Source: Candidatus Bacteroides merdigallinarum
Lineage (GTDB): Bacteria > Bacteroidota > Bacteroidia > Bacteroidales > Bacteroidaceae
Assembly (NCBI GenBank): GCA_019116285.1
Contig: DXBX01000026.1
Location: 1 to 64,000 of the forward strand
DNA length: 64,000 nucleotides
Direction of reading: 5' to 3'
A model generated the notes under the pieces. It saw only the letters and a list, made by a program, of their open reading frames with translations, made no database searches and was not told the DNA's origin. Position numbers and translations under genes: made by a program. This document shows positions 44,996 through 52,747 of the stretch, piece after piece; position 1 is the stretch's first letter; the number at the start of each line of letters is the position of its first letter.

Positions 44996-46021
44996 ATGAA
45001 GATGGTTATAGATGAAGGCTATTTTGTAAAGTACCTGAAGAATGAACTGACGGAGGAAGAAACCCGCAAACTGGTGGCGTGGGTCAAGGAGAAGCGTGAG
45101 CATGGCGACTTCCTTTTTTCGCTGAAAGAGGCTTATACCTATCTGAACTACGAGAAAGACCGTAAAGAGGCTGATACCGAACGCGAATGGCATCGGTTTG
45201 TGAAGCAGGAAGGCTTGCCCACATGTCCCGAGGCCGGGCACCGTGTCGGGTGGTCTCATTGGCTGTCCTATGCGGCTGTGGCATTGTTGTGCCTATTGGT
45301 GGGGTGGCAACTGAATCGTTTGTATATTGATAGAGCGGATATCGGGGTACCCACGACTTTGGAAACAGAGGTAGGACAGCAGGCAAAGGCCACTTTGCCG
45401 GACGGATCTACCGTACAGTTGAATGCTTGTTCGCATTTGAGTTATTCTGTCGAAGGGTGGGACAAGCAAAGGCATGTGCAGTTGTCCGGCGAAGCTATAT
45501 TTAATGTCCGGCATCATTCGGATGACATTCCCTTTTGGGTTCATACACGTCATTGTGATGTACAAGTATTGGGTACTTGCTTCAATGTATCGACCTATGA
45601 GGGTGAGTCGGAAGATGTGGTTACCTTGAAAGAAGGTAAAGTCGAGATTTATGCGGGAGAAAATGAAGGCATGCCTTCGGTGGTATTGCAACCCGGCGAA
45701 AGTTTTGTGTACGATAATCGGACTCATGCTTATCGGGTAGAGCGCCGTTCTTTGCAACAAGCTTATGCGTGGGGAGAACGGGAAATCATGTTTGAAGGTC
45801 ATACGTTGGAGCAGAAGAGCGGAGAGTTGTTCCGTCATTTTGGTTATCATTTTTATATTTCTCCGGAGTTGCACGATGTACGCTATAAGGCTACTTTGCG
45901 TGAGGAAAGTCTGACTGAATTCCTGCAGTTGCTCAAAAGCATCACCCCTCAAATGCGTTATGAAGTGGATACGGTCAATAAGACAGTGACTCTGACGGCA
46001 CTTAAAACCTCTGCCTCATGA
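44996..46021 (+). CDS. FecR family anti-sigma regulator (DUF4974)
   Basis: TTLETEVGQQAKATLPDGSTVQLNACSHLSY, VLGTCFNVSTYEGE, C-terminal ISPELHDVRYKATLREESLTEFLQLLKSI. Confidence 0.93.
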   Translation: MKMVIDEGYFVKYLKNELTEEETRKLVAWVKEKREHGDFLFSLKEAYTYLNYEKDRKEADTEREWHRFVKQEGLPTCPEAGHRVGWSHWLSYAAVALLCLLVGWQLNRLYIDRADIGVPTTLETEVGQQAKATLPDGSTVQLNACSHLSYSVEGWDKQRHVQLSGEAIFNVRHHSDDIPFWVHTRHCDVQVLGTCFNVSTYEGESEDVVTLKEGKVEIYAGENEGMPSVVLQPGESFVYDNRTHAYRVERRSLQQAYAWGEREIMFEGHTLEQKSGELFRHFGYHFYISPELHDVRYKATLREESLTEFLQLLKSITPQMRYEVDTVNKTVTLTALKTSAS

Positions 46022-47166
46022 CTTCGATACGGACAGCTTGCATAGGATTGGGATACCGCGGCAAACAACTGATTGGTTTGTTGCAGCGGATTCCTTTTTT
46101 TCGGGTAGTGGCGGTGGCCGATCCTTGCTTGGAGGCAAAGAACGTGCCCGATGGCATCGTTTGTTACGACCGGGGTCCCGATGACTACCTGCGGATGCTG
46201 GACGAACAACGGCCGCAACTGGTAGTGGTGGCCTCGCCCTGGGCGTTGCATGTGTGTCATGCCTTGGCTTGTGTCCGGGCAGGTTGTCACGTGGCTCTTG
46301 AAATCAAAGGCGGACTGGCCGAGGGCGAGTACAGCCCGTTGTCCGCCTTGATCCGGCAGACGGGGCTTCGGCTCTTTCCGTTGGAGAATACGCTCTTCCG
46401 GCGGGACATATTGTCTATATATAATATGGTGCAGGCGGGTGTGCTGGGCGAGATTGTCCACATGCGGGGCGGCTACCGGCACGACTTGCGCGACCTGCTC
46501 CTGGACGACGAAGGACACCTGGGCAACCGCAAGAACACGGAGAGCGTGTGGCGGGCCTGTTTCTACCGCGAGCAGAACGCCGATGTCTATCCCACGCACG
46601 GCCTGGCGCCCTTGTGCCTGATAGGCGGCATCAACCGCACCGACCATGTGACGCACCTCACTTCCTTCGCCTCGAAGCCCGCCGGACTGTTGCACCGCAT
46701 CCGCGAGTTGGGGGGCGACGACCGCGTGCGGGTCACTTTGGGCGACGTGGTCATCACCCAGCTGGAGACGGAGCGCGGCGTCCTCGTTACCCTGACGCAT
46801 GACACCACCTTGCCCCGGCCGCGCAGCCTGGACTTCGAGGTGCAGGGCACCCGGGGCTTGTGGCAGGGAGACACCCGCCGCATCTATGTGGAAGGCCCCG
46901 ACAAGGCCGAGCGTTGGGAGGACGACGCTCCCTGGCTGGCCCGTTACGAACATGACTATTGGATCCGTTGGGGCCGGGAAGCCCTGGAGGCGGACCGTCA
47001 CCACGAGGGCATGGACTACGTGATGCTGAAAGCCGTGGAGGAAGCCCTTTCCGGCGGCAGGCCCTATCCGGCGACGGTGGACGACCTGGCCCTGTGGACG
47101 GCGGTGACCCCCCTGTCCGGGCGTTCGATAGCCGGGCGGTGCACGGTGGACTTCCGCTACGTATAG
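46018..47166 (+). CDS. Gfo/Idh/MocA family oxidoreductase, GH109-like, no signal peptide
   Basis: RTACIGLGYRGKQLIGLL; DVYPTHGLAPLCLIGGINRTDHVTHLTSF; ATGA overlap with fecR. Confidence 0.85.
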   Translation: MTSIRTACIGLGYRGKQLIGLLQRIPFFRVVAVADPCLEAKNVPDGIVCYDRGPDDYLRMLDEQRPQLVVVASPWALHVCHALACVRAGCHVALEIKGGLAEGEYSPLSALIRQTGLRLFPLENTLFRRDILSIYNMVQAGVLGEIVHMRGGYRHDLRDLLLDDEGHLGNRKNTESVWRACFYREQNADVYPTHGLAPLCLIGGINRTDHVTHLTSFASKPAGLLHRIRELGGDDRVRVTLGDVVITQLETERGVLVTLTHDTTLPRPRSLDFEVQGTRGLWQGDTRRIYVEGPDKAERWEDDAPWLARYEHDYWIRWGREALEADRHHEGMDYVMLKAVEEALSGGRPYPATVDDLALWTAVTPLSGRSIAGRCTVDFRYV

Positions 47167-49652
47167 ACTGGCTCTTCTATTACCGTGTCATACAGGCCGA
47201 CAGACTCGCCCGCATGGCGGTTGATGCCGGTGTAGTCCAGGCTGGCATCCTCATAGCGTTTGAACTTGTAGACGGCGTCGTTCATCAGCGGGCCGTTGAA
47301 CACGCCGAGCGATACGAGCAACTCGAAGTCCTGCTGCGTCAGGCCCGTCACCTTGCGGAACAGGCCCGGTTCCAACTGTGTGATGACATCCTTCAGGCTG
47401 CGTTCCCGGTAGTCCGTCAGGTACATGAAGACGGGTATGCGCGTGGCAAACTTGATGAGCTTGTCCTGAATCTGCTTGCGCAGGCTCCGGTATTCCTTCT
47501 CTTCCTGCGTCAGTTCCTTTTTCTTTTCTTTGGATAGGTGGGCGTCCGCTTCGCGCTTGGCTTTCTTCACGGCATCAGACTTGTTGATGATGGTCTCGAT
47601 GTCGTGGTTCAGCGTGCGGAAGCCTTCGATGTTCATCAGCGCGCGCAGGGCTTCGGGCGTGTCCATCAGGCGGCGCAGGGTGAGGTTGTCCACGTTCACC
47701 AACAGGGCGCTTTCCCAGCGGCGGGCCAGCAGGGTGGCGCTGGTGCCGCTCAGGGCCATGTCCAGGATGCCGGCTGCGTCTATCTGCTTCATGTGGCTGC
47801 CGTCGTAGGCCAGCACGGGCAGGAATCGTATGAACTCCTCCACCTTTTTCTCCGGGTTGGACTCGTCCACGTTGAGGCGGCAGCTGTATTCGGCTATCTG
47901 GCGCAGGGCGCGATCCGGGGCGAAGTCGAACACGTAGCATTCCTCCTTCAGGATAACGGTGCGGTTGGGCGAGAGCCCGTCCGGGTTTTGCAGCGTCCAC
48001 GGGCTTTGCACGCGGAAGGCAGCCTGGAAGTAGGTTTCCGGGCTGGACGAGTTGCGCAGCATGAAGATGCCAGTCCACGGCTTCACGGTGACGCCCGTGG
48101 TCAGCTTGCCGCAGGACAAGGTGATGGTCTTGCTCTCCAGCGGCCGGGCCATGGCTTCCAGCACCGGGCCCAGGGCTTCTGCGCCGATGCCCCCTTCGCT
48201 GCCGGCCGCCACCACTATCCGGTAGTCGTGGTAGAAGCGGTTCTGACGTTCGGCCAGCAGATTGCGCATGGCGTGGCAGGCGGCCACGCTGGGCAGGAAC
48301 CAGAACGTGTGGTTCAGCACCTCGAGCAGCGGCGCGTGCGAGAACGGCATGGGCGGACGCTCCGCGCGCAGCTTCAGGTCGGAGACCATGTTTTCCGCAT
48401 AGGCGCCGCGGATGAGGTCCAGCCATTTCTGTACCTCGTCCTTGTAGAGGAAGGCGGCCTGGCTGCCTTCGCCCTCGGCCTTGAAGAAGGTGTTGAGGTC
48501 GAACTCGTTGAACTCGCCCGCCAGGGCCACCGAGCGCAGCGCGTCAGGCAGCTGGTAGGTCATCAGCACCATGCGTGGCAGGGCGGCGTAGGGATTGTCC
48601 GGTCCCGTCCAGGCAGCCTTGGCGTGCTGCTCGTCGCTGTAGGTCCAGTTGTAGATTTGCTCTTCGATGAATTCGCCCGAACTGATGGCGCGGAAGGGAG
48701 TGCCGGACAGGTAGAGGTAGGCGTCGGTGGTGATGGGCAGGATGTCTTCGTCGAAGTCGGTCAGTCCTTCTCCCTCGGCAAACTCGCGTTCCCTCCGGTC
48801 CTCGGCGGCAAAGAGGTCCTTGGCGTGCTCGCGCCAGGCTCCGTAGTGATATTCGTCCAGGATGACGCAGTCCCAGTTCCACAGGTGTATCCATTCGTTC
48901 CGTTCCTTGATGCCGCCTGTCCGGTTGCGTCCCAGCAGGTCCTGGAACGAGCCGAAGCACACCACGGGGCGTTCCTTGTCCACGTCCTCTGCCGTGAGGG
49001 TGCCGCCGCGGGTGACGAACTGCCAGCCCTCGAAGTCGCGGTGGGTCAGCAGGTCTGTTTCCCAGGCGTTTCGCACGGCGGGCTTGAAGGTCAGTACCAG
49101 CAGGCGCGTCCAGCCCATGCGTCGGGCCAGCTGGTAGGCGGCAAAGGTCTTGCCGAAGCGCATCTTGCAGTTCCAGAGAAAGTGGGGCGGCTTGTCGGGG
49201 CTTTCGCGTCGGCTGTGCTCGAAGTAGGCGGCGGTCTTCTCCACGGCCTCCTGCTGTTCGGGGCGCATGCGGAAGGTCTCGGTGCGGGCCAGGTCGGTGT
49301 CGTCCCGGCGGCGCACGGCTTCCACGGCCTGTCGCACGTCTTGTACCGTGCAGCGGAACCATTCGCCCGCAGGGTTGTCAACGTTCTTCATGCGGCGCAG
49401 GCGGTCGTGCACGTCGTGGTCGGTGAAGGTGGTGCCGTCTTCGCGCATGGCGGAGGCTTCGTAGCGGACGATGTAGGGCAGGGGGCCGGGGCGCAGCGTG
49501 GGGTATTGCTGGCGGATGCGTTGCTGCACGCCGACGGTGGTGTAGCCTACTTTCAGCAGGCCGCTGTATTGCGGGTTTGTGTCCTCGTAGGCGTATACCT
49601 CGGGAGTTACGTCGGGACGCTGGGGGAAGAAGGTAACAGGTGTCATAAGCAT
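47157..49652 (-). CDS. GIY-YIG/T5orf172-type nuclease domain fused to DEAD/DEAH-like (SF2) helicase, restriction-like
   Basis: GLLKVGYTTVGVQQRIRQQYP N-terminus; Walker A MRFGKTFAAY, CVILDEYH, LSGTPFRA. Confidence 0.82.
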   Translation of the reverse strand: MLMTPVTFFPQRPDVTPEVYAYEDTNPQYSGLLKVGYTTVGVQQRIRQQYPTLRPGPLPYIVRYEASAMREDGTTFTDHDVHDRLRRMKNVDNPAGEWFRCTVQDVRQAVEAVRRRDDTDLARTETFRMRPEQQEAVEKTAAYFEHSRRESPDKPPHFLWNCKMRFGKTFAAYQLARRMGWTRLLVLTFKPAVRNAWETDLLTHRDFEGWQFVTRGGTLTAEDVDKERPVVCFGSFQDLLGRNRTGGIKERNEWIHLWNWDCVILDEYHYGAWREHAKDLFAAEDRREREFAEGEGLTDFDEDILPITTDAYLYLSGTPFRAISSGEFIEEQIYNWTYSDEQHAKAAWTGPDNPYAALPRMVLMTYQLPDALRSVALAGEFNEFDLNTFFKAEGEGSQAAFLYKDEVQKWLDLIRGAYAENMVSDLKLRAERPPMPFSHAPLLEVLNHTFWFLPSVAACHAMRNLLAERQNRFYHDYRIVVAAGSEGGIGAEALGPVLEAMARPLESKTITLSCGKLTTGVTVKPWTGIFMLRNSSSPETYFQAAFRVQSPWTLQNPDGLSPNRTVILKEECYVFDFAPDRALRQIAEYSCRLNVDESNPEKKVEEFIRFLPVLAYDGSHMKQIDAAGILDMALSGTSATLLARRWESALLVNVDNLTLRRLMDTPEALRALMNIEGFRTLNHDIETIINKSDAVKKAKREADAHLSKEKKKELTQEEKEYRSLRKQIQDKLIKFATRIPVFMYLTDYRERSLKDVITQLEPGLFRKVTGLTQQDFELLVSLGVFNGPLMNDAVYKFKRYEDASLDYTGINRHAGESVGLYDTVIEEPVYT

Positions 49653-49675
49653 AAGGTATAGTTTATATTTGTCAT

Positions 49676-49720
49676 TCGGGCAACTACAGAAAGGTAGTCG
49701 GGCAACTACAGACGGAGGGT
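49676..49720. repeat. Array I: two 22-bp units (tcgggcaactacaga...)
   Basis: tcgggcaactacaga at 49676 and 49698. Confidence 0.7.
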
Positions 49721-49734
49721 TGGGCGGGTGCTCC

Positions 49735-51240
49735 TTATTCCATCGGTCGAATCATACTTTCAATGAAGGTGATTTCTTCGTCTGTCAGGGCGTATTTCTC
49801 GTAGAGCATCTCATCGGTCCAAGGGTGGGAGAAGTCTTGGAGAGGGACGAGTTTAAATGTTCGAATTGAAACATCGGGAGAAACAATCGTTACTTGGCAT
49901 AATAGTCTAACGAATTTTGTTTTTATATAGGAAAAACAATTCCTTGCTTCTTCTTCTGTGTCAAATACATCTATAACAACATATGATTCTGTAACTACTG
50001 CATTAGGTTCTACTATGAAAGTTTGGGACATTCTTAAAACTTGTCCGTTATCTTCTTCTGGTACGGAAGTAGATCTTGATGTAACGACCTTCCATTTGTC
50101 TAAAGTATCTATATTTTTCGATATGTACTTTTGTGGAATATATCCAAATCCGGATTTGGATTTCTTGGTATACAGTTTGATTTCTCCATTGTCTTTAAAA
50201 TCCATGAAGTTCGTTCGTAGTCCGTATGGCTTTTGACTGAAAACCTTGGAGGATAACATCATTTCGTTAAGTGAAAGGACCTTCTTGACGATATTTCTTG
50301 TAAATGAGTCTCGTATGAAGAAGTCTAATCCAAATTCCAATTTAGGTCTTATGACTTCGGTGATATGCCTTTCATCATTATGATTGAATACTTTTACATT
50401 GTCGGATGAATAAGTGCTGTCCCAAAGAAAATAACATATACCGCCGCCATTTCTGATGCCAGGAAAACAATCTTGACTCTTCTTGTAGTCGTATATTACT
50501 CTCAGATGTTTGTCCTCCAGCATATTTTTTCTAAAATCATCCAGACCTCTTCCTCCACAATACCAACGGGAAGGAATAATCATGCATAAATAGGTAGGGT
50601 GTAGTTTTTTAGCTTGTTCTACAAATAAATTGTATATAGGTGTGGCACTGGTATTATTTCCTCCATCTTCCAGCTGATACGGCGGATTCCCAATAATCAC
50701 ATCAAACTTCATATTGAATATATTTTCCGGTTGGAGGGTATGAATGAACTGATAGGCATACGTTTCGCTACCCTCTTCGCGTTCGTACACCTCCTGGCTG
50801 GCGCCGCAGAAGCGGCAGCGTCCCCGTTCCCAGGTATGTTGTTGGGGCGTGTAGCGGATGTTTCCCTGTTCGTCGGCGAAGGCGGTGCAGACGGAGTAGC
50901 GTCCGTTGGCCCGCTTGCTGCAATAGAGGCTGCGGCGGGAGAGCAGGGAGGTCAGCTCCGTGATGGGCAGGCCGAAGAGTTGGCGGGTCATGATGTGGTT
51001 CACCCGTTCCTGCACGTCGGGGATTTGCGTGGCCAGGCCCACTATTAGCCGTCGGGCTATCTCGCGGAGGAAAACGCCCGTCTTGCACGCCGGGTCCAGG
51101 AAGGTGGCCTGCGGGTTGCTCCACAGGTCGGGAGGCAGGAGGTCCAGCATGCGGTTGGCCACGGCGGGCGGGGTGAAGACTTCGTCGTTGCTCAGGTTGG
51201 CCAGGCACGACAGGACGTCGGGGTTATAGCGGTTCTGCAT
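49735..51240 (-). CDS. Eco57I-type / N6-adenine DNA methyltransferase with variable C-terminal recognition region
   Basis: Motif I FLDPACKTGVFL, motif IV IIGNPPYQLEDGG, Cys-rich insert CRFCGAS. Confidence 0.87.
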   Translation of the reverse strand: MQNRYNPDVLSCLANLSNDEVFTPPAVANRMLDLLPPDLWSNPQATFLDPACKTGVFLREIARRLIVGLATQIPDVQERVNHIMTRQLFGLPITELTSLLSRRSLYCSKRANGRYSVCTAFADEQGNIRYTPQQHTWERGRCRFCGASQEVYEREEGSETYAYQFIHTLQPENIFNMKFDVIIGNPPYQLEDGGNNTSATPIYNLFVEQAKKLHPTYLCMIIPSRWYCGGRGLDDFRKNMLEDKHLRVIYDYKKSQDCFPGIRNGGGICYFLWDSTYSSDNVKVFNHNDERHITEVIRPKLEFGLDFFIRDSFTRNIVKKVLSLNEMMLSSKVFSQKPYGLRTNFMDFKDNGEIKLYTKKSKSGFGYIPQKYISKNIDTLDKWKVVTSRSTSVPEEDNGQVLRMSQTFIVEPNAVVTESYVVIDVFDTEEEARNCFSYIKTKFVRLLCQVTIVSPDVSIRTFKLVPLQDFSHPWTDEMLYEKYALTDEEITFIESMIRPME

Positions 51241-51916
51241 CTTGGGTATGGATTTTCAGGTAGTGAATCAAGGGATATTCGGCCTTGGGGGTGGGGATGA
51301 AGGCTTCGTCGCCCAGGTCGGAGAAGAGGTTGGGGCCGGCCATGGGCTGGTTTTTGAGGAGCATGTCCAGCTCGAAGTCGCGCCGTTTGATGAGGCCGCT
51401 GCCGTTGACGGCCGTCCACTCGCTGAAGGTGATGGCTTCGTGTCCGTCCGGCGTGCGCAGGGTCAGGGCGTCGCCCCACAGGATGTTGCGGCGGAAGACG
51501 TAGCGGATGCTCCGCAGGTAGTCTCCTGCGGGGTCGGTTGTTGGGAAGAGGGGCAGGTAGGTGTCGCGGAAGAGGGCGTAGAGCCGTTCGCGGCATTCGG
51601 CCACGTTGTCCTCCAGCAGTTCGATGCCATAGAGGCTGGCGGCGGCAATGAGGGCGTAGAGTTCGTAGTCGGGGCGCGAGGCGGCGTGTCGTCGGCGGAC
51701 GACGGCCAGCTTGCGCTCCAGTATCTTGGCAAGGAAATTTCCGTTGCCGCAGGCGGGTTCCAGGAAACGCGAATCGATGCGCTCCGTCTCCTGCTTCACG
51801 AGGTCGAGCATGGCGTTCACCTCGCGGTCGGCCGTGAAGACCTCACCGTAGGTGGACACGCGCTCCTTGGACTTGATCCGCCGGGGAGCGGAGGAAGTCG
51901 GGGTGGATGGGGTCAT
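51224..51916 (-). CDS. N-6 DNA methylase-like protein (motif I only)
   Basis: STYGEVFTADREVNAMLDLV, RFLEPACGNGNFLAKIL; 17-nt overlap with the downstream methylase; no NPPY. Confidence 0.8.
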   Translation of the reverse strand: MTPSTPTSSAPRRIKSKERVSTYGEVFTADREVNAMLDLVKQETERIDSRFLEPACGNGNFLAKILERKLAVVRRRHAASRPDYELYALIAAASLYGIELLEDNVAECRERLYALFRDTYLPLFPTTDPAGDYLRSIRYVFRRNILWGDALTLRTPDGHEAITFSEWTAVNGSGLIKRRDFELDMLLKNQPMAGPNLFSDLGDEAFIPTPKAEYPLIHYLKIHTQDAEPL

Positions 51917-52026
51917 GCGCTAAATCCCTTTCTCTTTTTGTGCGTTGGACTAGCTTATTCTGAAATACAAGTAAAGCCAAATACCAAGAGTTCGGATACA
52001 AAAGAAGCGTGAACTTCCCTTATCAG

Positions 52027-52149
52027 ACTCCGAGGTATTTGGCGAAACCCGTATCCACAAATAAGTTCGGTCCACGCTATGGGTATAGCGCAGACGTTTA
52101 CTGAACTTATTCGTGTGGATACCTCTTCTAATCGCCAAATTTTCGGAGT
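52027..52149. repeat. ~123-nt imperfect nested palindrome (ACTCCGA..TTGGCGA..GTATCCACA..AATAAGTTC..CGCTAT-gggt-ATAGCG..GAACTTATT..TGTGGATAC..TCGCCAA..TCGGAGT)
   Basis: Arms read directly; axis at ~52082. Confidence 0.75.
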
Positions 52150-52196
52150 ATCTCGAATAAATAGCAAACGCTAATTAATACTATGTCAAAAATGTC

Positions 52197-52475
52197 GTGG
52201 CAAAGTTAGCAAAGATTCCCTTACGGCCAATAGCTGTGGGCTATGTTTTAGGAACATTATACAAATTGGCCGGTCTGTCCTCCAAGGATGTATGTGTTGC
52301 TTCTGTGGCGGAGGCTGGATACGATAGAATGAAATGGTTAAATATGATTACATATCAATGCCGAGGTAAAGACCCGGAAGCAGCTTGGGGCGTTGCTGTT
52401 TTGCGAGTGGTTTTCCCTGTCCGATGGCTTATGAGATGCAAGAAGAGGGAAAGATGGTTGTGTGTAAGTGTTTAA
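52197..52475 (+). CDS. Hypothetical 92-aa ORF (GTG start), possibly a remnant
   Basis: Open frame only; no recognised domain. Confidence 0.2.
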   Translation: MAKLAKIPLRPIAVGYVLGTLYKLAGLSSKDVCVASVAEAGYDRMKWLNMITYQCRGKDPEAAWGVAVLRVVFPVRWLMRCKKRERWLCVSV

Positions 52476-52507
52476 TAATCAATGAGATGTTAAATTCCTT
52501 GTGAGGC

Positions 52508-52585
52508 GGTTTCGCTATCTCTTCGTTTCACCTTCGCTTTTCCTTCGCTTTTCCTTTGCTTTTCCTTCGCTACAGGTCTCTTTGG
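52508..52585. repeat. Array H: seven 11-bp direct units (tccttcgcttt consensus)
   Basis: ggtttcgctat|ctcttcgtttc|accttcgcttt|tccttcgcttt|tcctttgcttt|tccttcgctac|aggtctctttg. Confidence 0.85.
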
Positions 52586-52747
52586 GAAGCAGTGAAAAAG
52601 GGGCGTGGAAGGGGAACTGTCCCGAATGGAGAGAAAGTTGTTCAGGATTGATAATATATGTTGACATAGAAAGATTTTCTTTCCCGTCCGCGCCGGATTA
52701 TGGGAAATAATCGTTTACTTTGTGCATCATAAAATGGAAAAAAGGAT

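Noticed and set aside
47538-49661. 707-aa plus-strand ORF antisense to the helicase
   Set aside because: Shadow ORF of the GIY-YIG/helicase gene; no motifs.
52027-52149. Retron non-coding RNA
   Set aside because: The long nested hairpin is suggestive, but no reverse transcriptase ORF is present in the flanks.
51950-52167. Small minus-strand ORFs (62 and 70 aa) upstream of the methylase
   Set aside because: They lie over the nested palindrome and have no domain; probably non-coding.
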